In this document: piece after piece, positions 1 through 7,710 of the stretch
Position numbering within the stretch: the first letter of the stretch is position 1
Layout of the letters: each line of letters starts with the position of its first letter
DNA from: Willaertia magna
Lineage: Eukaryota > Heterolobosea > Eutetramitea > Acrasida > Naegleriidae
Length of the DNA stretch: 11,646 bases
Assembly (NCBI GenBank): GCA_902984215.1
Contig: CADWAF010000459.1
Span: 1-11,646, forward strand
Reading direction: 5' to 3'
Made by a program: the position numbers and the translations under genes
The notes under the pieces: generated by a model
The model's database searches: none
The model's input: only the letters and a program-made list of their open reading frames with translations
What the model was told of the DNA's origin: nothing

Positions 1-53
1 AAATCAAATTAAAAAGACAAAAAACCTTTCAAAAAAAAAACGTTTAAAAAAAA

Positions 54-1439
54 ATGTTCACCACCAATTCCGGAACAACAAATGATGCCACTTATCAAAG
101 AGGTCATTCCAATTGGTTTAACTCTCTTACCACCACTAGAATAGGTAAAAGTCGTATCATTAGTAAATTTGAAAAAAATATAGAAAATCAATGCGCAAAA
201 TTTCTATTTCATCTTTTATTTATTTTATTCTTTCTTTCTCTTCCTTATTATTTATTTAAAACTGAATTACATCACTATTTAATGGAAGAATCTTTTCAAT
301 CAATTTTAAATGAAATTCAACCAATTATTGATCCAATTTATTCTAAACCATTAATTGAAAATAATGGACAATTAATTTATTTACATTTACCTTCAAATGA
401 TTATATTAAATTAGATGAAAATCTTTTAGATCAAGATTTTGGTTTAGAATTTACAAGTGCTTTTGAAATGAAAAGGAAAGTTGAGTATTGTCAATGGATT
501 GAGAATTCACATGATGAAGAATATACAGATAGAGATGGTGAAACATATACTGTTAGAACTTATAGTTATACAAAAGGTTGGGTTGACCATTTAATTCCAA
601 GTATTTTTTTTAATCAACCTGCCAATCATCATAATCCCCAAAGAAATCCATTTCCTAATATGGATTTGATAGCTCAAGGAATACAATTAGCTAATAATTA
701 TCATATTGGAAGTAATAATTTAATAAGTAAACATAAAATACCTTTAAGAAAGATTGATTTTACAATTAGAGAATTACAAAAGTGTGGAAGAACAATTGCT
801 AATAGTGAACCACATAATTTTAAATATATTGGTAATGGATATTTCTTTTCACCTTATCAATCATCTAATTTAGAGAAAGCAATTAAATTATTTGGTCAAT
901 TTTTAGAAGGTAGTTTATTAGATTGGCAGATTGGTGATTTATTTAGTAATTGTGAAGCAGGTGATATTAGAATTAGTTTCTATCAAGCAAAACCATTACC
1001 AGGTGCAGGGATTTCAATAATTGCTAAACAAGTTAATGAACGTGGTGAGTTAGACACATTTATAGCTCAAAATGGATTTCATGTTGGTTTAATTCATGAA
1101 GGAAGTTATTCAACACCTAAAGAAATGTTAGATTCAGAAGTATCAATGCATAAATGGAGTTTAACTGGATTATTAGGTGCAAGGATTTTAATTATTATTT
1201 GGGCTTTAATTACTTGTTTAGTTTTATTAGGTGATTTTATTAATAATTATTATGAAGCATTTATTGGTACTGTAATGTTATCTTCTTTAATGTTAGGATT
1301 AGTTTGGTTATGTTTATCTAGTTTTAGTTATGGTTTATTAAGTTTAATTTCTGCAATTTTAATGTTTATTACTTTATATTCTCAAAGAGAGAAGAGTATT
1401 ATTGTACCATCCTCTGTAAGAGAAGATAAATCTTTGTAA
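54..1439 (+). CDS. TMEM43: TMEM43/LUMA-family multi-pass membrane protein
   Basis: Single-exon gene of 461 residues. The architecture matches TMEM43 (LUMA): one N-terminal membrane helix (about residues 49-68), a long polar lumenal domain, then three hydrophobic segments near the C-terminus (about 369-394, 402-424 and 425-444). Family signatures are visible: a KRKVEYCQWIE block (140-150), YSYTKGW with IPSIFF (170-186), HHNP (192-195), and GDIRISFYQAKPLPG followed by IIAKQ (303-326). The vertebrate protein sits in the ER and inner nuclear membrane, where it binds lamins and emerin; the protist role is not known. The ATG at 54 follows a run of A, as at other starts here, and the only upstream sequence is non-coding. 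It converges on the QPRT gene with 50 bp between stop codons. Family assignment is by recalled motifs and topology. Confidence 0.88.
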   Translation: MFTTNSGTTNDATYQRGHSNWFNSLTTTRIGKSRIISKFEKNIENQCAKFLFHLLFILFFLSLPYYLFKTELHHYLMEESFQSILNEIQPIIDPIYSKPLIENNGQLIYLHLPSNDYIKLDENLLDQDFGLEFTSAFEMKRKVEYCQWIENSHDEEYTDRDGETYTVRTYSYTKGWVDHLIPSIFFNQPANHHNPQRNPFPNMDLIAQGIQLANNYHIGSNNLISKHKIPLRKIDFTIRELQKCGRTIANSEPHNFKYIGNGYFFSPYQSSNLEKAIKLFGQFLEGSLLDWQIGDLFSNCEAGDIRISFYQAKPLPGAGISIIAKQVNERGELDTFIAQNGFHVGLIHEGSYSTPKEMLDSEVSMHKWSLTGLLGARILIIIWALITCLVLLGDFINNYYEAFIGTVMLSSLMLGLVWLCLSSFSYGLLSLISAILMFITLYSQREKSIIVPSSVREDKSL

Positions 1440-1489
1440 ATTTTTACAATTTGTTTTTAACAAAATTATATTTTAAATTTGTTAAATTA
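1440..1489. other. Convergent 3' intergenic spacer
   Basis: Fifty A+T-rich bases separate the stop codons of two genes that face each other, so their 3' UTRs probably overlap. A short inverted repeat TTTGTT-TTT-AACAAA lies at 1450-1464, but so small a hairpin in such A+T-rich sequence can arise by chance. Confidence 0.5.
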
Positions 1490-2602
1490 TTATTTTTCTT
1501 GTTCAACACCATCCTCTTCTTCTGCATTTTCGGTAATTTTCATTGAAAAGTCAACTGGAATAGCACTTCCCTCAGTTAATATTCCCATCGATAAAACATG
1601 AACATTATCACATGTTCTTAAATAAGGTATAATTGTTTCTAGATTAATTCCACCACTAACTTCAATAATAATATTAGGATATTCTTTAACTAGAATATCA
1701 CTTGCCTCTTTAGCCATTTCTGGTGTAAAATTATCTAACATTACAATATCAGCACCTGATTGTGCTGCCTCTCTTGCATCTTGTAAAGATCTACATTCTA
1801 CTTCAATCTTTTGAGAATTTAATCCACATACTTTTTTTGCTAATTTTACACAATGAGTAATTGAACCATAACATGCATCTATATGATTATCTTTTAACAT
1901 AACCATTTGACTTAAATCTGTACGATGAGGTTTACAACCACCAATCATTACAGCATATTTTTCAAATAGTCTTAATCCAGGTGTTGTTTTTCTTGTTGCT
2001 GCAATCTCTCCCTTAAATTTTCCACCATTAATTAATTCTTTCTTTCTTAATTTATCTACTCTTGAAGAAATAGTTGCAATTCCAGATAAATGTGACAAAA
2101 TATTTAATGCTAATCTTTCAGCTTGTAATATTTGATAAGCAGGACCTTCCACAACAGCAATTGGTACTTTTCTTTTAGAACATTTACTTTTCTCTGGATA
2201 TTTACAACTTTGTCCATATTTTTCAATTAAATTTGAAATTACTTTATCGTCACTAACATTCTCACCTTCTTTAACTAACCACTTGACACTTAAATCACTA
2301 AAACAATCTTCAAAAAGGATAGTAAGGATAGGGATACCTGCAACTATAACTGAATCTTCTACATTTGCTAAACGAGGGGAAAGAGTAATGATATTACCTG
2401 TATCTTTTTCATTACTTCTCTTTTTGAAGAACATGGTTGCTCTCTTTCTGGAATTTCCGACAATAGTTGCGGAAACATCTAAGCCTGGAATATCTTCTCT
2501 TATCCAATCCATTAATTTATCTACTATAATTGCTTTTGGAGGTAATAAATGTTTTAATTCAGCAACAAGTATTTGTTCTTCTGTTAATGATACTCTTCTC
2601 AT
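1490..2602 (-). CDS. QPRT: Nicotinate-nucleotide pyrophosphorylase (quinolinate phosphoribosyltransferase)
   Basis: 370-residue single-exon gene for the enzyme that converts quinolinate and PRPP to nicotinate mononucleotide, CO2 and pyrophosphate, the entry of the de novo pathway into NAD. Core motifs are intact: LALNILSHLSGIAT (165-178), TRKTTPGLR (203-211) with the basic pair R204-K205, CKPHR (223-227), MLKDNHI (235-241) with the active-site lysine, IEVEC (256-260), DIVMLDNF (285-292) and EVSGGIN (314-320). The family is usually about 280-300 residues. The extra length lies in the N-terminal domain around 62-85, in a Lys/Cys-rich stretch at about 129-145 and in an acidic tail (360-370), so it should not affect the phosphoribosyl-binding barrel. 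No targeting peptide is obvious, so a cytosolic enzyme is likely. Confidence 0.95.
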   Translation of the reverse strand: MRRVSLTEEQILVAELKHLLPPKAIIVDKLMDWIREDIPGLDVSATIVGNSRKRATMFFKKRSNEKDTGNIITLSPRLANVEDSVIVAGIPILTILFEDCFSDLSVKWLVKEGENVSDDKVISNLIEKYGQSCKYPEKSKCSKRKVPIAVVEGPAYQILQAERLALNILSHLSGIATISSRVDKLRKKELINGGKFKGEIAATRKTTPGLRLFEKYAVMIGGCKPHRTDLSQMVMLKDNHIDACYGSITHCVKLAKKVCGLNSQKIEVECRSLQDAREAAQSGADIVMLDNFTPEMAKEASDILVKEYPNIIIEVSGGINLETIIPYLRTCDNVHVLSMGILTEGSAIPVDFSMKITENAEEEDGVEQEK

Positions 2603-2948
2603 TCTTGTTATTATTATTATTGTTATTAACTGTTATTAGTTTGTTTAATGTTTAATTAATCTTTTTTTTAATATTTAAATTTAATCCCGAAATTAATAGA
2701 GTTTTGTCTATAAATAAGTTTCTCTTCTGTTGCTGATCATCTTTTTTCTCTTTCTCAATCACTTGTTTTATTTTTCTCAGTCGGATGGCCAAATAATTTC
2801 TCTCAAAAGACACTTCCAATTAGGATCATGGCCAACTATCGATCGATCGGAAGAAGTAAGCCTTAAATAAAAAAGTGGTAGATGCTAATTAATCTTAGTT
2901 TTATAATTTATTATTTATTTAATTATTATTATTACTAGTATATTATAA
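2603..2948. other. Intergenic region: QPRT upstream and CNOT9 3' side
   Basis: No coding region is seen. Both neighbours are on the minus strand, so this holds the CNOT9 3' UTR and the QPRT promoter and 5' UTR. A TTA/TTG-rich simple repeat lies at about 2608-2639, next to the QPRT start codon. Around 2770-2860 the sequence is less A+T-rich than its surroundings and carries two copies of ATGGCCAA (2785-2792 and 2828-2835) plus three tandem ATCG units (2838-2849). These are candidate promoter elements of QPRT; nothing here proves function. Confidence 0.45.
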
Positions 2949-3899
2949 TTACATTTCTTGAATTCTTCTACAAGCATCAATATCTTGAATTCTAGATAAT
3001 AAATTTAATAAATTTGATTTTAAATTAGGATCCGATTCATAAAACTTTTGAAAAGTTTTATTCCTTAAATTTGCAGGTAAACGTATCTGTAAAGACTCTC
3101 TTCCTTTCGGATGATCAGATAACCTCCAATAACATCTTACAATATGTTTTAATAAACGAAGCGAAGGATTATCATTAACCATATTAGATAAAACATTTGC
3201 TACAGCTATCAACCTTTCATCCATTGAACATATATAATTTAAACCCTTTTCAAAATGTAAAATCTTTTGTATTATAAATGTAGCTACTGTTTGAGATAAT
3301 TCTGTTCCAGATTCCATAATTTTTAAACATAAAATAATAATTTCTGTTGGTAATAAAAAATTAATTACTTCATCTTCATCGCTTTTTACAAGAGCTCCAA
3401 TTACACCTAGTGAAGTTAATCTTAGATATTCAAAAGATTTACTTCTAGAAGCAGTATTTAAAAAGGGATACATGAAAAATGGAATATGGGCTAATATATT
3501 GATTTATAATTAATCTTAAAGATCTTCTATTATTTAAAACTTACCACTTAAAAATAGAGATCTTGTCTCTGGATGTGAAGCAATACATTGTAATAATGCT
3601 AATGCATTACAAACTCTATTAGATGCTACAGATGTTAAATTAGGTGGATCTAATAAATCATATACAGAAACTATCTCTTGTAATAAAACAGCCATAATAC
3701 CTGAAGAATGCCATAGTATAACTGCTAAATTTGGATAATTATCTCTTCGTTTTGATAAATCCATTAATGCTGATTCTCTAGTTGCTGGATTTAATAAATC
3801 TAGTATTGATTGATACAGTTCTGGATCATTCATCTGAGTTGTTGTTGGAAAACCTCCCAGCGATAATGGATTCATACTTCCTATCGGAATGTTTTGCAT
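2949..3899 (-). CDS. CNOT9: CCR4-NOT complex subunit CNOT9 (Rcd1/Caf40), two exons
   Basis: Exon 1 is 3899-3545 and exon 2 is 3490-2949, giving 298 residues; the human protein has 299. CNOT9 is an armadillo-repeat subunit of the CCR4-NOT deadenylase. It binds the NOT1 scaffold and docks tryptophan-containing partners that recruit the complex to target mRNAs. Very conserved blocks are seen: ALLQCIASHPETRSLFL at the end of exon 1, then FEYLRLTSLGVIGALV, EVINFLLPTEII, TVATFIIQKIL and SLRLLKHIVRCYWRLSDHP in exon 2. The splice restores the expected SAHIPFFMYPFL run across the junction, with an alanine codon split after its first base. The ATG follows an A-run. The gene diverges from PIG-P. Confidence 0.96.
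3491..3544 (-). other. Intron of CNOT9 (54 nt)
   Basis: On the minus strand the intron starts GTAAGT (3544-3539) and ends ATTAG (3491). It contains in-frame stops, and its removal joins two exons whose combined protein aligns along its length with recalled CNOT9 sequences. Phase 1. Confidence 0.93.
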
Positions 3900-4125
3900 T
3901 TTTTTTTTAAAAAAAATTAAAAAATAAATAGATTGAATATTTCTTTGGCTGCCATTCTAGGCTTGTTGTCTTTGCTATTAAGGTCTATGTCTATGATGAT
4001 GATATTTTGAATATTATTTACACAAAAAGTTTCTTTCCTGTGGTTGTTGAGGCAAAAATTTGTTATAGTTTTGTGTTATGTGTAGTTTAGCTTGAAATTG
4101 TTTTACAAAAAGTTTACAAAAAAAA
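3900..4125. promoter_or_regulatory. Divergent promoter region of CNOT9 and PIG-P
   Basis: These 226 bp lie between two start codons pointing away from each other, so they must hold both promoters unless transcripts begin elsewhere. Next to CNOT9 is a T-run/A-run pair (3900-3918). Next to PIG-P is TTTTACAA (4101-4108) followed by TTTACAA (4113-4119) and an A-run running into the ATG. No TATA box stands out against the A+T-rich background. Confidence 0.6.
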
Positions 4126-4836
4126 ATGGCCAAAAAATCATTTCACACAAAGTCATCCTCTCATTCAACACAAAACCAACAAAAACATCTTTCCGAAGAA
4201 AAATTACAAAACCAACAAATCAACAAAACCACTCATAACAACAACAATAACATCCCAATCAAACGTCCCAATCAAATTGAAATTTACGGATTTGTTGGTT
4301 GGATGATAACTTTTCTACTTTTATTTACCTATTTAGTTTATGCATTCGTTCCAGAATCAATTTTACATTTTATTGGTATAACTTATTATCCAGATAAATA
4401 TTGGGCATTAGCTATACCTTCTTTCTTATGTGTTGTTTGGATGACATTATTCTTTTTTAGTTATTTTTATTTTCATTATTATGCTTATAGTTTAAATGAT
4501 ATTCGTTGTATAGAAGATAAATTTACAAAATATTTATGTGAAAAGGATATTATTTTAGTTAATAATTATAATGATTGTAATAATGTTAACAAAAAGGATG
4601 AAGGAAGTATTACAACTACTACTGCTGTTGTTGGTTTAAATAATAATAAAGGATTGTTGTTGAAAAGAGATAAAGAAGAAGAAGAAAAAACGAAAAAGAA
4701 AAATAAGGAAAATACAATTGATGGGAATAGTAGTACTATCATTAATTATAATCCATCACTAAATCATCCAACAATACCTATCATTAGAGATATACCCATA
4801 CATATTGTAAATAAATTATTATACGAAGAAAAATAA
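4126..4836 (+). CDS. PIGP: Phosphatidylinositol N-acetylglucosaminyltransferase subunit P (PIG-P)
   Basis: 236-residue ER membrane protein, a small non-catalytic subunit of the GPI-GlcNAc transferase that adds GlcNAc from UDP-GlcNAc to phosphatidylinositol, the first step of GPI-anchor synthesis. The PIG-P fold is clear: IYGFVGWM starting helix 1 (about 53-76), the hallmark GITYYPDKYWALAIP (84-98), helix 2 (about 98-119), and a conserved tail IPIIRDIPIHIVNKLLY (217-233). Human PIG-P is about 130-160 residues. The excess here is a polar, Asn/Gln-rich N-terminus (1-50) and a low-complexity Asn/Thr/Lys/Glu insert (about 138-210) between helix 2 and the conserved tail. The ATG is immediately preceded by an A-run, and no other start fits. 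Confidence 0.93.
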   Translation: MAKKSFHTKSSSHSTQNQQKHLSEEKLQNQQINKTTHNNNNNIPIKRPNQIEIYGFVGWMITFLLLFTYLVYAFVPESILHFIGITYYPDKYWALAIPSFLCVVWMTLFFFSYFYFHYYAYSLNDIRCIEDKFTKYLCEKDIILVNNYNDCNNVNKKDEGSITTTTAVVGLNNNKGLLLKRDKEEEEKTKKKNKENTIDGNSSTIINYNPSLNHPTIPIIRDIPIHIVNKLLYEEK

Positions 4837-5080
4837 ATAATTTTTTCATTCATTCATTCAGACCGTAGAATATACTTTGAACATTTTAAACAACGTTCAA
4901 TTTATAGATTTGCATTTACATGTAGTGATGAATGGAAATTTTGGTGGGAAATCTTTTACTTTCAGAAACGCTATAGTGCGACTATTGTCCTTTAGGAAAG
5001 ATAACTTTTTTACTGATTAGGATCTTAACGAACCCGTAAAAGTGTGGGTAGCGAAAGGGCAATTTTAAAACCAAAAAAAA
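4837..5080 (+). other. Intergenic region between PIG-P and the small ORF
   Basis: Starts with a short TTCA repeat (about 4848-4860), then mixed-composition sequence. An ATG at 4928 opens only 30 codons that resemble nothing known. All frames were scanned for a TGxxxGxG-type loop that could belong to the downstream dehydrogenase, and none was found. The last bases are an A-run leading into the ATG at 5081. Confidence 0.4.
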
Positions 5081-5278
5081 ATGTCTCCTTCACCATTTAC
5101 TCATCCATTCATTCAGGTTTTAATGCATTTAACATCGCCAGTTACTTCCAATTTATTTGTTTTCTTTTCTTTCAAGGTGAATCATGTTGCTAAAATTAAA
5201 GCTGCAATGCTTGCAAATAAATTGTTGAGACGTTCTGTTAAAACTTCGGCTCCTTTGTCTAAATCAGTAAAAAAGTAA
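5081..5278 (+). CDS. Small unrecognised ORF with a presequence-like C-terminal half
   Basis: 65-residue reading frame whose ATG follows a run of nine A, like trusted starts here. Two forms are possible. Unspliced, it has a hydrophobic middle. Alternatively a 60 nt in-frame intron (5117-5176, CAG before GTTTTA and a pyrimidine-rich TTTCAAG acceptor) would leave 45 residues. From the inner ATG at 5208 the sequence MLANKLLRRSVKTSAPLSK is basic, amphipathic and free of acidic residues, which looks like a mitochondrial targeting peptide. It ends 33 bases before the first glycine codon of the SDR body, in a different frame. It may be an independent short protein, or the true 5' end of the next gene separated by an odd intron, deletion or sequence error. 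Function unknown. Confidence 0.4.
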   Translation: MSPSPFTHPFIQVLMHLTSPVTSNLFVFFSFKVNHVAKIKAAMLANKLLRRSVKTSAPLSKSVKK

Positions 5279-5311
5279 TCTTTCTAAAAAAGAAAAAGAT
5301 ATAATAAAAAG

Positions 5312-6034
5312 TGGATTGAAATTAGTTGAATTATTATTAAAAGATAATCCTTCTAATCAAATTTATGCAACATGTAGAAATCCACCAAATGCAAAACAAT
5401 TAACTCTTCTTTCCGAAGAATTTCATAATCGTTTAATAATTGAACCTTTAGATGTAACAAAAGAAGAGACAATTACCAATTTTGTACAAAAATATGCAAA
5501 TTTAAAATTTCAATTAGTTATTAATAATGCGGGACAATATTCACCAAATCGTCAAGAAACAATTTTAAATACAAATAGTAAAGATTTAATGGATACTTAT
5601 AGAACAAATTGTATTGGACCAATTTTAATGATACAAAATTTATATAATAATAATTTATTTGATTTAAATAATAGTTTAGTTGTAAATATTTCAAGTGGAA
5701 TGGGTTCAATTTCTAGAACGAATAGACCTAGAAGAAAAGTTAGTTATTGTTGTTCAAAAGCTGCATTAAATATGTTTACGAAAATGATTAGTATTGAATT
5801 AGAAGGTATTCATGCATTTGCTGTACATCCAGGTTGGGTAGCAACAGATGTAAGTATTTTATTTAATTAATATATTTAATGTATTTATAATGTTTGTTTA
5901 AGATGGGAACTGATGCTGCTCCTTTAACAACAGATGAATCATGTTCTGGAATTTTAAATTTAATTAAAAATTTTAATCCAAAAGAACATAATGGAAAGTT
6001 TTTACAATATGATGGAAAAGAATTAGAATGGTAA
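5312..6034 (+). CDS. Short-chain dehydrogenase/reductase (C-factor/sniffer-like), N-terminus not found
   Basis: Exons 5312-5849 and 5903-6034; about 221 codons are visible, whereas related proteins have roughly 240-250. SDRs are NAD(P)H-dependent oxidoreductases; the substrate here cannot be told. Visible motifs, numbering from TTG at 5316, are: GLKLVELLL of helix 1, YATCRNP (17-23), LDV (45-47), NNAG (70-73), NISSGMGS (124-131), the catalytic YCCSK (Y144, K148) and VHPGWVATD ending exon 1, joined to MGTDAAPLTTDES. The TGxxxGIG dinucleotide-binding loop and the first strand should lie just upstream, but the frame closes at 5268-5270 with no ATG between. A 37 nt intron (5275-5311) could join the upstream small ORF in frame, yet the glycine loop would still be missing. 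Either the gene is damaged, the sequence is misassembled, or it lacks a canonical cofactor loop. Confidence 0.8.
5850..5902 (+). other. Intron of the SDR gene (53 nt)
   Basis: Starts GTAAGT (5850) and ends TTTAAG (5902), with in-frame stops between. It is phase 0 and joins ...PGWVATD to MGTDAAPLTTDES, the usual PG-W-V-x-T-x-MG continuation of this SDR group. The intact splice sites and open second exon argue that the 3' part of the gene is under selection. Confidence 0.92.
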
Positions 6035-6321
6035 ACAAGTTTTTAAAAAAATGTTTAATTTCTTTACATTTTTGTAAAATATTAATTACGAATTTTTAAC
6101 TTTGTTTTATTTATTATTAAAATATACAAAACTTTTACAACAATATTATTTAACATTTTGTTTATTTTTTTACAAAGAATAAATAATTTATCCTATACAA
6201 AGCTCTACAAGGATTTTACAAAAAAAAGGTAGAATACAAATCCACACTTGCATTCACCAAGAACTTCTAACAACTACAGATGCGGCAGTTGAAAAGTTTG
6301 TATGATATAGGCTAATAGGTT
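6035..6321. other. Convergent 3' intergenic spacer
   Basis: 287 bp between two stop codons of facing genes, with no ORF of note. It contains an inverted repeat TTTACA-TTTT-TGTAAA (6063-6078) and three exact copies of TTTTACAA (6133-6140, 6168-6175 and 6213-6220). They may relate to 3'-end formation, but the background is very A+T-rich. Confidence 0.4.
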
Positions 6322-7044
6322 TTATGTAAAATCAACTAAGGCTTCATCCATATTCTTCATATAACCAAAACATTTAAGAACATAACATTCCATGCCAGTT
6401 CTAAAGTTATTTGCACTTTCCATGAAAAGTTCTTGTTTTAACCAATTACTTGGGACTTGACATTGTTTTACGTTAACAAATGATTCTAAATCTCTTTGGA
6501 AAGTAGATTGGAAGGCTAATCTAGCGACAGTCCATAAATCATATGAAGATTGTTTCATTTGATGGAAATAATCATCTAATGACTTTAAAGGTTTTGGAAT
6601 ATGATGGGTTTGACCTTCATCCATTGTTAAAGCAGACATTTGTAAGGATAATATTCTCAAAACTTCCTTTTCTTTCTTTGCTAATTCCTTTAAACGAAGA
6701 TCTGAAACGCCAAAGAATTTTAATGGATCAACTCCCTTTTCTTGTAAAATCTTCATTGTTTCAATAGTTGCAACTATGCCACTGTATTGACATGATCCAT
6801 ATTTACATGGAGAGAGGAAAGGAGTGCCAGAGACTTTATGTAAGAAGTCAGGTAAGTTTTTACATTGCCTTATTAATTCGACTAATTTTATCGTCGTTGT
6901 TTGTTTACCCTTTTCTTTTAACTCTATTTCAATATCACTAATGTTTTTTATAGAACTCAATAGTGAGGAATTCATTAATTTATAAAGGAAGAATACTAAT
7001 GTTGAAAGTGAAAGTACTGTTACAAAGGCTATTATTTCTAACAT
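6322..7044 (-). CDS. Unrecognised single-pass membrane protein, 240 residues
   Basis: A complete frame from ATG to TAA that matches no family I know. Residues about 4-22 form one hydrophobic helix at the extreme N-terminus, followed by YKLMNSS, so it is either a signal anchor or an uncleaved signal; no clear cleavage site is seen. The remainder (about 30-240) is soluble and mostly helical, with six cysteines outside the helix (61, 80, 85, 195, 220, 225), two of them in a CKYGSCQYSG segment (80-89). A charged stretch LRLKELAKKEKEVLRIL (117-133) could be a short amphipathic or coiled helix. The start codon follows TTTTACAACAAC, like the PIG-P leader. Normal A/T-rich codon use and ordinary amino acid composition support a real gene. 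No function is proposed. Confidence 0.75.
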   Translation of the reverse strand: MLEIIAFVTVLSLSTLVFFLYKLMNSSLLSSIKNISDIEIELKEKGKQTTTIKLVELIRQCKNLPDFLHKVSGTPFLSPCKYGSCQYSGIVATIETMKILQEKGVDPLKFFGVSDLRLKELAKKEKEVLRILSLQMSALTMDEGQTHHIPKPLKSLDDYFHQMKQSSYDLWTVARLAFQSTFQRDLESFVNVKQCQVPSNWLKQELFMESANNFRTGMECYVLKCFGYMKNMDEALVDFT

Positions 7045-7626
7045 GTTGTTGTAAAATGTGATATATTGTTGTAATGGTGGTAGTTATTTGGTAAGTTTGT
7101 TATTATTATTGTTTGTTATTGTTTATAAGTTATTGATTTGTTTTTTTCAATTTTGAAGAATATTGGCCCAAACCTCGTTGCTTTAATCATAATTTGCGTT
7201 TTTGTTCGAACTCTATTATATTAAATATGATCTTTTATGTGTTGCAAAAAAGAAATTAAGGATAATCATAAACTGGTGTTTTGTCCATGTTTGACTCTTA
7301 GATAAAATGGGTCTTTAAAAAATTTACAAGGCGGTAAAAATTTTGATGGAAATTCTTGGTTGAAGTTGCTGGCGGAAAGAACGAATTTTGTATTTTATCA
7401 CTTAAAGTTTTTGGGTTTTATTTTTGTATTGAAAATTGCAAGAGAATTTTCATTTTCTCAAAGACTTCATTAGGCCTTTTAGATCCAACAAAGAATAATA
7501 ATTGTAAATTTCATTTGTTCCAAAAAACAATTGAAATCAAAGTCACACTTCCAAGTGAAATACTCAAAAGCACTTTCCATCCAAGGATTTAAGAAATTGA
7601 AAGAGAATGTATGTAATCTCAACAAT
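7045..7626. other. Intergenic region upstream of the orphan gene and tRNA-Asn
   Basis: 582 bp with no convincing gene. The left part must hold the promoter of the minus-strand orphan, with TTTTACAA (minus strand, 7056-7049) five bases before its ATG and a TTA/TTG-rich simple stretch at about 7100-7120. A 78-codon open frame at 7356-7592 starts only with TTG and has no recognisable protein features. The right end is the flank of the tRNA gene, whose promoter is internal. Confidence 0.5.
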
Positions 7627-7699
7627 TCCTCCATAGCTCAGTCGGTAGAGCGTCAGGCTGTTAACCTGCAGGTCAGTGGTTCGAGCCCACTTGGAGGAG
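7627..7699 (+). tRNA. tRNA-Asn (anticodon GTT)
   Basis: 73-nt cloverleaf without an intron. The acceptor stem TCCTCCA/TGGAGGA pairs perfectly. The D arm is GCTC-AGTCGGTA-GAGC, the anticodon loop CTGTTAA puts GTT at 7660-7662, the variable loop is AGGTC, and the T arm AGTGG-TTCGAGC-CCACT pairs fully. The discriminator is G (7699) and CCA is not encoded. The first anticodon-stem pair is a T-C mismatch (7653/7669); the other four pairs are sound. Internal A box (TAGCTCAGTCGG) and B box (GGTTCGAGCCC) agree with Pol III transcription. It reads AAC and AAT codons. Confidence 0.97.
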
Positions 7700-7706
7700 A
7701 AAAATG

Positions 7707-7710
7707 TTTT
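7707..7710 (+). terminator. Pol III terminator of tRNA-Asn
   Basis: TTTT eight bases after the discriminator base, the usual place and form of an RNA polymerase III stop signal. Confidence 0.65.

Noticed and set aside
9..191. Minus-strand 60-codon frame over the start of the TMEM43 gene
   Set aside because: Lies opposite a well-supported coding region and its 5' context, with no protein features of its own.
2283..2639. Plus-strand 118-codon frame opposite QPRT
   Set aside because: Antisense shadow of a conserved enzyme; the end is translated simple repeat.
2838..2849. Tandem ATCG as a CRISPR-like or satellite array
   Set aside because: Only three four-base units; too short to be an array.
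5521..5709. Minus-strand 62-codon frame opposite the SDR
   Set aside because: Antisense shadow; composition is Leu/Tyr/Asn from reversed A+T-rich codons.
6543..6767. Plus-strand 74-codon frame opposite the orphan membrane protein
   Set aside because: Shorter than the frame it opposes, with no signature; the minus-strand frame has the better start context and codon use.
7356..7592. 78-codon frame upstream of the tRNA
   Set aside because: Begins with TTG, has no ATG upstream in frame and no recognisable features.
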